Assembly: GCF_022569295.1 (NCBI RefSeq)
Contig: NZ_JAKFIA010000002.1
Location: 472,001-536,000 of the forward strand
Direction of reading: 5' to 3'
Length of the DNA: 64,000 nucleotides
Origin: Pedomonas mirosovicensis
GTDB taxonomy: Bacteria > Pseudomonadota > Alphaproteobacteria > Sphingomonadales > Sphingomonadaceae
Numbering within the stretch: position 1 is the stretch's first letter; the number at the start of each line of letters is the position of its first letter. Made by a program: the position numbers and the translations under genes. The notes below the pieces were generated by a model, which ran no database searches, was not told the DNA's origin, and saw only the letters and a list, made by a program, of their open reading frames with translations. Positions 52,736-60,252 of the stretch are shown in pieces.

Positions 52736-53389
52736 ATGAGCAGCCTTATCGTACGGAATCTTTCAGATCAGCTTGTGGAGCTGGTGCGCGATCGTATCCT
52801 GTCCGGCCAGGTTCCGGCGGATAAGGCGATCCGGCAGGATGCCCTGGCGGCCGAACTGGGCGTCAGCAAGATTCCGCTGCGCGAGGCCCTGGCCCGGCTG
52901 GAACAGGAAGGCTTGCTGCGTTCCCAGGCCAACCGGGGATTTTTCGTCCGGCCGCTGAGCACGGCGGAGGCTGAGGAAGTTTATGCGCTGCGTCTCAAGC
53001 TGGAGCCGGATGCGGTGGCGCAGGCGTCCGTCCATGCCTCCGAGGCCGAGCGGCGGTTCGCCGTCGAGACGCTGGAGACGCTCGACCGGGTGACCGACGC
53101 GCACGGCTCGGGCGTCGGCGCGTTCAACCGGGCGTTCCATCTGGCGCTCATCCGGCCTTCGGGGCTGACGGTTACCACCAATTTTCTGGAGCGGCTTCAC
53201 ATCCTGTCGGATCGCTACGTCCGTAAGCATCTGGAGCCGCTGGGCCGCGATGAGCGGGCCAACGAAGAGCACGCCAAGTTGCTGGAGACCTGGCTCTCCC
53301 GGGACAGCGGGGCTGTCGCCGAATTGATGCGGCAGCACATCAGCGAGACTCTGGAGGATCTGCGAAAGCAGCTTCCTGCGGAAGCGTAA
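52736..53389 (+). CDS. GntR-family regulator, FCD (FadR-like) subgroup
   Basis: 217 aa. The winged helix LVRDRILSGQVPADKAIRQDALAAELGVSKIPLREALARLEQEGLLRSQANRGFFVRPLS is a classic GntR domain, followed by an all-helical FCD ligand domain (about 85-215, with EVYALRLKLEPDAV, FNRAFHLALIRPSG and HAKLLETWLSRD). FCD members often sense carboxylic acids. It lies between the epimerase and the permease genes, so it is the best candidate to bind the CGTAT-N5-ATACG sites in this locus, with a hydroxyproline catabolite as ligand. Only a weak ribosome site precedes ATG 52736. Confidence 0.9.
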   Translation: MSSLIVRNLSDQLVELVRDRILSGQVPADKAIRQDALAAELGVSKIPLREALARLEQEGLLRSQANRGFFVRPLSTAEAEEVYALRLKLEPDAVAQASVHASEAERRFAVETLETLDRVTDAHGSGVGAFNRAFHLALIRPSGLTVTTNFLERLHILSDRYVRKHLEPLGRDERANEEHAKLLETWLSRDSGAVAELMRQHISETLEDLRKQLPAEA

Positions 53390-53439
53390 GTTGCCGGAGC
53401 CATCCGGCAGCCCAATACAAGATAAGGGGACCAAGGACT

Positions 53440-54878
53440 GTGGGACGTAAACTGTGGGGGCCGCTCAAGCCGCTCGACCCTGTTGGGGCGCTTGGGCAGG
53501 GGCATACGCTTAAAAAACCCTGAGCTGGCCGCACCTGATTGCGTTGGGCATTGGGGCAATTGTTGGTACGGGAATTTACACGCTGACCGGCGTCGGCGCG
53601 GACCGGGCGGGTCCTGCCGTGCTGCTGGCCTTTGCCATTGCGGGCGCGGTGTGCGCCTGCGCGGCGCTGGCCTATGCGGAAATGGCGACGCTGATTCCAA
53701 CGGCGGGCAGCGCCTATACCTATACCTACTCCGTCATCGGCGAAGGCGTGGCCTGGGTCGTGGGCTGGAGCCTTATCCTTGAATATTCGCTAGCATGCAG
53801 CACGGTGGCGGTGGGCTGGGCGGCTTACCTCGTCGGCTGGCTCCAGAGCGTTGGCGTCGAGCTGCCGCACTTCCTGTTGGCAGGGCCCCATGCCGGGGGC
53901 CTCATCAACCTGCCGGCGGTTCTTGTGGCCCTTTCCATCGCCGGCCTTCTGATGGCGGGCACGCGCGAAAGCGCCACGTTCAACATCATCCTGGTCATCA
54001 TCAAGATCAGTGCGCTGGCCGCGTTCGTGTTCATGGCCCTGCCTGCCTTCAACGGCGAGAACATGACGCCGTTCATGCCCTACGGCTTCGGCAGCGAGGC
54101 CGATGCGGGCGGCACCACCCGCGGCGTCATGGCGGCGGCAGCCATCGTGTTCTTCGCCTTCTACGGCTTCGATGCCGTGGCGACCTCCGCCGAGGAAGCC
54201 AAGAACCCGGGCCGGGACCTGACCATCGGCATCGTCGGCTCGATGGCCGCCTGCGTCATCATCTACATGCTCGTGGCCCTGTCGGCCATCGGCGCCGTCC
54301 ACTACACCGAGGTGGCCAAGTCGTCCGAGCCGCTGGCGTTCGTGCTCCGCTCGCTCGACCATCCATTCGCCGCCTGGGCGGTTGGAATGGCCGCGCTCGT
54401 CGCGCTGCCGTCGGTTATCCTCGTCATGATGTATGGCCAGAGCCGCATCTTCTTCGTGATGGCGCGCGACGGCCTCCTGCCGCGCAAGCTCAGCGAAGTG
54501 TCGCCGCGCACCGGCTCGCCGCTGCTCATCACCGGCATCACCGGTGTGTTCGTGGCGGCCGTGGCCGGCTTCTTCCGGCTTGATGAAATCGCTGAACTCG
54601 CCAACGCCGGCACGCTGATCGCCTTCATTGCCGTGGCGGCCAGCATGATGGTCCTGCGCGCCAAGCGCCCGGACCTGAAGCGCGTGTTCAGCTGCCCGCA
54701 GCCCTATGTGGTCGGCACGCTGGCCATTGTCGGCTGCCTCTACCTGCTGTTCAGCCTGCCGGACAAGACGCTGGTGCGCTTCTTCGCCTGGAACGTGCTC
54801 GGCGTGATTGTCTACATTCTCTATGGCCGGCGCCGCAGCGTCGTCTCGCAGGCAAAGCCGGCGGAGACGGTTCAGTAA
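53440..54878 (+). CDS. APC-family amino acid permease, broken by an apparent A6 frameshift
   Basis: GTG 53440 opens a frame (VGRKLWGPLKPLDPVGALGQ ...) that reads the typical permease N-terminus up to HTLKK, then stops at TGA 53521. One base later in phase the protein continues TLSWPHLIALGIGAIVGTGIYTLTG, the first helix with the GTGIY motif. The junction is A6 (53512-53517); one more A restores a single protein of about 479 aa. The main part has about 12 helices and resembles cationic amino acid transporters. It lies 50 bases after the GntR gene, so it is a candidate importer of hydroxyproline or peptides' residues. The indel may be real, programmed, or a sequencing slip. Confidence 0.85.
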
Positions 54879-54906
54879 GCGAACCCGATACTGCGAAACA
54901 AAAAGG

Positions 54907-54934
54907 GGCGGTCACTTCGGTGGCCGCCTTTTTT
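54907..54934 (+). terminator. Strong rho-independent terminator after the permease
   Basis: A 9-bp stem (GGCGGTCAC / GTGGCCGCC, one G-T pair) with a TTCG tetraloop is followed directly by six Ts. Confidence 0.9.
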
Positions 54935-55154
54935 GTGTGTGGTTGATTTTTCTTCGCAGAAGGCCCCTCTCTTTGATGCGCCTTCGCGCACGGGCGCCCC
55001 TCTGCACTCCCGTTCTTTCTTCCGGCCGCGCCCTTCATCGGCTGTGGGGGCAACTGAATTCAGACTGCACGCCGGTTTGACCGGGTGCGCCCCTTAAAAA
55101 AACGAAGGGGGGTCTTAAGGGGGCAGACCCCCTTGGCTGGCCCTTTTCAAAATC
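54935..55154. other. Gene-free gap between two converging terminators
   Basis: About 220 bases with no gene. It contains a GC-rich inverted repeat, GGGGGTCT then AGACCCCC (near 55106-55132) between AAG and CTT, of the kind scattered in intergenic DNA of alphaproteobacteria. Confidence 0.5.
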
Positions 55155-55182
55155 AAAAAAAAGCGGCCACCGAAGTGGCCGC
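55155..55182 (-). terminator. Strong terminator of the amidohydrolase gene
   Basis: Read on the minus strand, GCGGCCAC, TTCG, GTGGCCGC is followed by eight Ts. It is nearly the same hairpin as the one at 54907, in opposite orientation. Confidence 0.9.
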
Positions 55183-55212
55183 CCGTTTGTGCATGTTGCA
55201 AGGTGGCGATGG

Positions 55213-56859
55213 TCAGCGGGTGGTATCCACCGCCTCGATCACCATTGGCCCCGGCGGGATGTGCCGTTCCGCCTTTTCCTTGGCCACCATCTCCCGGATC
55301 TCGGCGCGGAGCTTGCGGGCATCGTAGATGATGCCGTCCTTCACCGTGTAGGAAATGCCGCCGACCCGTTCGACCTTGCCGGTCTTGTCGTTGAGCTTGA
55401 GCGTGCCGGTGCCGAACAGCAGCTTCAGGTTGGCGAGCGGGTTGCCCTTCACGATCACGAGGTCGGCCTTGCGCCCGGCGCGGATGGTGCCGATGTCATT
55501 TTCATGGCCGAGCACCTTGGCGCCCACCTGGGTGGCGGCGTGGATCACCTCCAGCGGGCTGAACCCGGCTTCACGCAGCAACTCCAGTTCCTGGGTGTAG
55601 CCGAAGCCATAGAGGTTGTAGATGTAGCCGCTGTCGCTGCCGACGCTGACAAGGCCGCCGCGGTTCTTGTACTCGTTCACGAACTTCATCCAGAGACGGT
55701 AGTTTTCCTTCCACGCCATCTCCTTCTCGGTCGTCCAGTCGAACCAGTAGGAGCCGTGGTTCACCCGGCTCGGGCGATACCAGTCCCACAGGCTCGGCAT
55801 CGTATATTCATCGTGCCAGGCGGCACGGCTCATCCGCATGAAGTCGCGGCTGGTGAGATAAGCGGTGAAGGTGGGGCTGAGGGCGAAGTTGCGCTTCAGG
55901 AGCGTGTCCATCACCTCGTTCCAGCGCTTGGTGCCGGGCCTGGCGGTCTGCTTCCACAGGCGCCCGGCCTCGGCAAAGCGCATCTCCTCGTCGTTGTTCA
56001 CAAAGTCGACCGGGAAGTCCTGAATGGTGCGGTCAGTGAACATGGCCTCGGGCAGGCCGTACCAGTGCTCCATGGAATCAAGGCCGTGGGCCGAGGTTTC
56101 CAGCACGTTGGCGTAGGAGACCATCTGCTGGGAATGGTGCATGGTGGTCTTGAGGCCAACCTTTTCCGCCTCGTCGAGGGCGGCGTACAGCACGTCCTCG
56201 GCGACGCCGCCGATGAACTTGATGCCGTCCGCGCCCCGGCGCTTGGCCTCGCGCACGGCAAGGCGCGCGGTTTCGGGATCGTTGACCGGCTTGTCGAGGA
56301 TCTTGTGGAAGAAGGGATAGACATCGAGGCGCGGGGCCACGATCTCGTTGCGTGCGCTGCGCTGCTTGATGTCCACCAGCCACTCGATGGGCCGGCTGCT
56401 GCCCAGTTCGCGCGCGGAGGTGATGCCGCTGGCCAGCCACAGTTTCAAAATGTAATCGGACGGCACGTGCTGCCCGTCCGCAAGACTGTGCAGGTGAACG
56501 TGGGTGTCGACGAACCCCGGCAGCACATAGTAGCCGGTCAGGTCCATCTCATAGTCGCCCTTGGGCGCGCGAAGGGACTCATCGATCGCGCCAGGCGCGC
56601 CGATCGTGCGGATTTCCGCAATCCTGTCGCCGGAAATGACGATATCGACCGGCCCCTGGGCCGGCGCGCCGGTGCCATCCACGTAGGTGACGTTCCGCAG
56701 CACGATCCGCTTGTAAGGACCGACGCCCTGGCTGCGTTGCGGAATGGGATCGGCAACCGAGCCGGTTGCTGGCTGGGCGGCCAGCGCCGTGGCCGGCATC
56801 ATTGCCGCCACGCCGAGGCCGAGCAGCGACCCGAGCAGTGTTTTGCTAAGCAGTTTCAT
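55213..56859 (-). CDS. Exported metal-dependent amidohydrolase (imidazolonepropionase/prolidase-like)
   Basis: 548 aa with signal peptide (GSLLGLGVAAMMPATALA). The metal motif HVHLH (about residue 119), a lysine in DGIKFIGGVAED, histidines in TMHHSQQM and DSMEHWYG, and the aspartate in VSVGSDSGYIY make a complete amidohydrolase site; the C-terminal ATQVGAKVLGHENDIGTIRAGRKADLVIVKGNPL is family-typical. Related periplasmic enzymes split Xaa-Pro or other dipeptides, so a peptidase role in this locus is plausible though not proven. A GGGGGAG site precedes ATG 56859. It follows the TonB receptor on the same strand, with a terminator hairpin between. Confidence 0.87.
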   Translation of the reverse strand: MKLLSKTLLGSLLGLGVAAMMPATALAAQPATGSVADPIPQRSQGVGPYKRIVLRNVTYVDGTGAPAQGPVDIVISGDRIAEIRTIGAPGAIDESLRAPKGDYEMDLTGYYVLPGFVDTHVHLHSLADGQHVPSDYILKLWLASGITSARELGSSRPIEWLVDIKQRSARNEIVAPRLDVYPFFHKILDKPVNDPETARLAVREAKRRGADGIKFIGGVAEDVLYAALDEAEKVGLKTTMHHSQQMVSYANVLETSAHGLDSMEHWYGLPEAMFTDRTIQDFPVDFVNNDEEMRFAEAGRLWKQTARPGTKRWNEVMDTLLKRNFALSPTFTAYLTSRDFMRMSRAAWHDEYTMPSLWDWYRPSRVNHGSYWFDWTTEKEMAWKENYRLWMKFVNEYKNRGGLVSVGSDSGYIYNLYGFGYTQELELLREAGFSPLEVIHAATQVGAKVLGHENDIGTIRAGRKADLVIVKGNPLANLKLLFGTGTLKLNDKTGKVERVGGISYTVKDGIIYDARKLRAEIREMVAKEKAERHIPPGPMVIEAVDTTR

Positions 56860-56877
56860 TTCCGGTTTTCTCCCCCG

Positions 56878-56913
56878 AAAAAAATGCGCCGCTGAGCGGG
56901 TGCTCAGCGGCGC
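56878..56913 (-). terminator. Terminator between the TonB receptor and the amidohydrolase
   Basis: On the minus strand a perfect 12-bp stem (GCGCCGCTGAGC / GCTCAGCGGCGC) with a 4-base loop is followed by ATTTTTTT. Placed in the 86-base gap, it should lower expression of the amidohydrolase relative to the receptor. Confidence 0.85.
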
Positions 56914-56945
56914 AGGTTGGAAACGAATTTTTATGACCCTTTTTC

Positions 56946-59855
56946 TTAGAACCGCGCCCGGGCGCCGACGAAGAACCGGCGGCCGATCACGTCATAGAGC
57001 GACGGGTCGGTGTTGGCGTCGCCGGCAAGGGCCGTGCCCATGATCGGCGGCTTGTTGTTGAACAGGTTGTCGATACCGCCGTACAGCTGCAGGCCGTCGG
57101 TGACGTCGTAGGACACCGAGGTATCGAAGTACCACTGGGCCGAGGTCTTCTCGACCGGCGAGGTCACGCCTTCATACAGCTTCAGACCGCCGATCATCCG
57201 ACCCTGGAGGCGCCAGTTGAGCGGGCCCGAGGTGTAGGTGGCGCCCAGCAGCAGCTTGAAGTCCGGAACGGCGAAGATGCCGATGCCGGTGCAGCCGCCG
57301 CCCATCTTGCCGGCGCAGTCCACAGCTTCCTGGCCAGCCAGGACCTGGGTCGAGCGCTCGAACAGCCAGCTGGCAACCGCCTGCAGCGACACGGAGGCGA
57401 GGTCATCGCCCAGCGCCAGCGCTTCCGGCAGATCGAAGCGGTAGTCGGTCTGGACGTCCAGACCCTCGACCTTCAGCGAACCGATGTTCTTCAGCTGCGT
57501 CGACACATAGTCCAGCTGGCCGCTGGCCAGGCGGTGGATCGACTTGCAGGTCTCGGAGTTCGGATCGAGCGTCGAGAAGCAGTCAGCCAGCGTCTGGTTG
57601 CCGTTGATGCTCGTGATGGCGTCGTCCACCTTCACCTTGAAGTAATCGATGGTGAAGTTGAGGCCCGGAACCACCGGCGGAGAAATCACAGCGCCGACCG
57701 TGATGGTCTTGGACTTCTCTTCCTTCAGGTTCGGGTTGCCGCCGCCCTCGACGGTGTAGCCGAGAGTCGCCTGGGTGAAGCTGTCAAGGTCAGCCGCCGG
57801 GACGCCCTGGGCAACGCACATCTGCTGCTGCGCGGCCGTCGGGTTCTGGTCCGCAGCGCACGGATCGCTGCCCGAGTTGAAGCCGCGGCTGATCGAGGAG
57901 TACAGCTCGTTCAGGGTTGGGGCGCGGATGGCGCTGTTGTAGGCCGTCCGCAGACGGATCCAGTCAACCGGCGCATACTCGCCGCCAACCTTCCAGGTGA
58001 AGACGCTGCCGACCGACGAGTAGTCGCCGTAGCGGGCCGCGGCTTCGATCGCCAGCGTGTCGGCGAAGGGCATGGCGTCCAGCAGCGGAATCCGCATTTC
58101 GCCGAACACTTCCTTCAGGTCGACATCGCCGCCCATCGGACGCAGGGAGACCGGACCGTACTCGTTGCCCAGGTCCATGGCGCTCGGGCTGAAGTCGTAC
58201 TTGTCCTTGCGGTACTCGACGCCCAGTGCCACGGCCAGCGGACCAGCCGGCAGCTCGATCGGCGCGCCGCTGATGGAGGCGCCGGCCACCTGACGCTCGA
58301 ACACCTCGGTGTGGGCGCGGGTCGGGGTCAGGTAAGCGCCGGCTTCCTCGCTGATGGAGCCGAGGCCGAAGATGTTCACCGGCACGCAGCCCAGGGTGTT
58401 CACCCGGCACACCACGTTGCCGTTGGCATCCACGATCGAGTCGAGGCCGAGGCTCAGACGGGTCTGAGAGATCTGGCCCTCGATGCGGGTGTCGGTGCGG
58501 TTGCGCTGGTACTGGTAGAAAGCGTCCCAGTTCCAGTCGGTGCTGCCCACCGAGAAGTCGCCGCGCAGGCCGCCCGTCAGGTTGAAGGACGTGCGCTCGT
58601 AGGAGTAGTAGCGCGTGCCCAGCTCGTCGGCGCGACGGCCGGCGCCCTCGATCGCGGCGGTGCCGTCACCGTCCGGATCAAAGATCGCGGCGTTGTCGAC
58701 GAAGAACTGACGCAGCGAAGCCGGCAGGCTGGCGCTGGTGGCGTAGTTCGGCAGCAAGAGGGTGGAGGAGGCCGCACCCGGCGTCAGCGGGGTGAAGCTG
58801 TCCGGAGCCTGCTGGTAGGAGTTCGTCGTGTTGACGAAGTACAGCTCGGCATAGGCCTGGATGTGGTCCGTGAGGTCGTACTTGCCGAGCGCCGAAACCT
58901 GGGTCCGCTCCATCGGACGCTGCAGGTAGTTGTCGGACGCATAGTTATAGGCGTCCTGCGGCTGGCAGTACGGCATCACTGCGGCGTTCTCGCCGAAGCG
59001 GATACCGGTGATGGAGGTGCACTCGCCGTTCGGGGTCAGATCGACGCCGACCAGGCTGTCGCGCTGGGATTCGCTCAGCGGAATGCGGGTGCCGGGAATG
59101 CTGCCCGAACCGCCCGGCATCAGCTGGCCGTTGACCGTGTCCAGCGGAACGCGGGAGAAATCGCGGGCCGCCTGCATCACCTCGTCGCGCTTGGTGTAGG
59201 AGGCGGAGACCACCACGTTGCCGCGGTCATCGGCGAAGTTCGAGCCGAAGGTCACGTCGAACTTGTGGGCAGCGCCGTCGCCCTCGAAGGTTTCGCCGTA
59301 CTGGTAGCTGGTCTCGAGGCCCTCGAAATCGTCCTTCAGGACGAAGTTGATGGCGCCGGCAATGGCGTCGGAACCATAGACCGCGGACGCGCCGCCGGTG
59401 ATGATGTCAACGCGCTCGACCAGGGCGTCGGGGATCGTCGCCAGGTCGACCGAGCCATCGGAGTTGGCCGGCATGAAGCGGCGGCCGTTGACCAGCACGA
59501 GGGTACGGGTCGCGCCAAGGCCGCGCAGGTTCGCGGTCAGAACGCCCGCGTCGCCGCCGTTGTTGACGCTGGAGGTGTTGCCCGCCGCCAGCTGGGGAAA
59601 CTCGTTCATCGTGTTTTCGATGGTGACGTTGCCGGACATGGCAATGTCATCAGCGCCGACCACCGTCAGGGGGCTCGGGGCGGTCAGGTCGGTCCGCACC
59701 AGGCGCGAACCGGTCACAACGATGGCTTCCATCTCGGTCGTTGCGTCCTGCGCCATGGCCGAGGCCGAGGCGAGCATCGCAGCGCCGCACAGCAGCGTCG
59801 ACGCCAGAAGGCGCGTCCGCTGTTGCGTCCGTTTCTCGTCAGAAACTTTATGCAT
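56946..59855 (-). CDS. TonB-dependent receptor of the large carbohydrate/peptide type
   Basis: 969 aa. A signal peptide (LLASTLLCGAAMLASASAMA) precedes a TonB box (EAIVVTGSRL), a plug with NTMNEFPQLAAGNTSSVNN, GLGATRTLVLVNGRRFMP and GGASAVYGSDAIAGAINFVLKDDFEGLE, and a long barrel ending in ...FFVGARARF. This is the sphingomonad/Caulobacter-type receptor whose members import oligosaccharides, peptides and other nutrients; siderophore receptors look different. Its promoter region holds operator copy b. Within this locus a glycopeptide or arabino-oligosaccharide is a reasonable guess for the ligand. Confidence 0.9.
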   Translation of the reverse strand: MHKVSDEKRTQQRTRLLASTLLCGAAMLASASAMAQDATTEMEAIVVTGSRLVRTDLTAPSPLTVVGADDIAMSGNVTIENTMNEFPQLAAGNTSSVNNGGDAGVLTANLRGLGATRTLVLVNGRRFMPANSDGSVDLATIPDALVERVDIITGGASAVYGSDAIAGAINFVLKDDFEGLETSYQYGETFEGDGAAHKFDVTFGSNFADDRGNVVVSASYTKRDEVMQAARDFSRVPLDTVNGQLMPGGSGSIPGTRIPLSESQRDSLVGVDLTPNGECTSITGIRFGENAAVMPYCQPQDAYNYASDNYLQRPMERTQVSALGKYDLTDHIQAYAELYFVNTTNSYQQAPDSFTPLTPGAASSTLLLPNYATSASLPASLRQFFVDNAAIFDPDGDGTAAIEGAGRRADELGTRYYSYERTSFNLTGGLRGDFSVGSTDWNWDAFYQYQRNRTDTRIEGQISQTRLSLGLDSIVDANGNVVCRVNTLGCVPVNIFGLGSISEEAGAYLTPTRAHTEVFERQVAGASISGAPIELPAGPLAVALGVEYRKDKYDFSPSAMDLGNEYGPVSLRPMGGDVDLKEVFGEMRIPLLDAMPFADTLAIEAAARYGDYSSVGSVFTWKVGGEYAPVDWIRLRTAYNSAIRAPTLNELYSSISRGFNSGSDPCAADQNPTAAQQQMCVAQGVPAADLDSFTQATLGYTVEGGGNPNLKEEKSKTITVGAVISPPVVPGLNFTIDYFKVKVDDAITSINGNQTLADCFSTLDPNSETCKSIHRLASGQLDYVSTQLKNIGSLKVEGLDVQTDYRFDLPEALALGDDLASVSLQAVASWLFERSTQVLAGQEAVDCAGKMGGGCTGIGIFAVPDFKLLLGATYTSGPLNWRLQGRMIGGLKLYEGVTSPVEKTSAQWYFDTSVSYDVTDGLQLYGGIDNLFNNKPPIMGTALAGDANTDPSLYDVIGRRFFVGARARF

Positions 59856-60036
59856 TTACTTCTCCCTTGGGTACGCAACCGAATACTTTCGGCTCAACGT
59901 CATTCCGCGCCTGTATCAGGAAACGCGCTGGGGAGAGATGACGCCGCCGCGCAGAGACTGCATCGGCTTCGCCAGCTCTGGCTGGTATCACCATGTTCGG
60001 ATTGAAAAAATGGAAGTAATCCGCCCCCACGAATAA

Positions 60037-60051
60037 CGTATACTGGATACC
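60037..60051. promoter_or_regulatory. CGTAT-N5-ATACC operator, copy b
   Basis: CGTATACTGGATACC, one base short of a perfect inverted repeat, followed by GTATTC, which forms a second overlapping ATACCGTAT match shared with copy a. It lies about 180 bases upstream of the TonB receptor start. Confidence 0.7.
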
Positions 60052-60199
60052 GTATTCATTGAGGGTTCAGAGTCAAGGCGCGGTTATAGCAGCTATGCGC
60101 CTGGAGTGTGGGTGTGGCAATTCAGTAACAGGGACGTCACGACCCCGCCGCGCCAGCCATGCCTGGCCATAATCGGCCCCTGCTTGCCTGTCACGCAAG

Positions 60200-60226
60200 A
60201 AAAAAGGGCGGGCCTCGGGCCCGCCC
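60200..60226 (-). terminator. Terminator of the GH127-type gene
   Basis: On the minus strand GGGCGGGCC, a 3-base loop and GGCCCGCCC are followed by six Ts. Confidence 0.9.
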
Positions 60227-60252
60227 TTCGTACGCCTTACTCTACTCGCACA

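Larger units (their letters stand above)
59856..60252. other. Promoter gap upstream of the TonB receptor
   Basis: About 400 bases with no gene. It holds operator copy b at 60037-60051 and the terminator of the arabinofuranosidase gene at 60200-60226. The rest shows nothing I can name. Confidence 0.6.

Noticed and set aside
52299-52739. 146-codon open frame between epimerase and GntR gene
   Set aside because: No recognizable fold, Arg-rich, ends inside the GntR start, no ribosome site.
56946-59855. SusC/SusD-type polysaccharide locus
   Set aside because: No SusD-like lipoprotein gene is present and the receptor is of the proteobacterial type.
57534-60005. 823-codon open frame opposite the TonB receptor
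   Set aside because: Antisense shadow of a GC-rich gene; Arg/Val/Gly/His-rich text with no domain, signal peptide or ribosome site.
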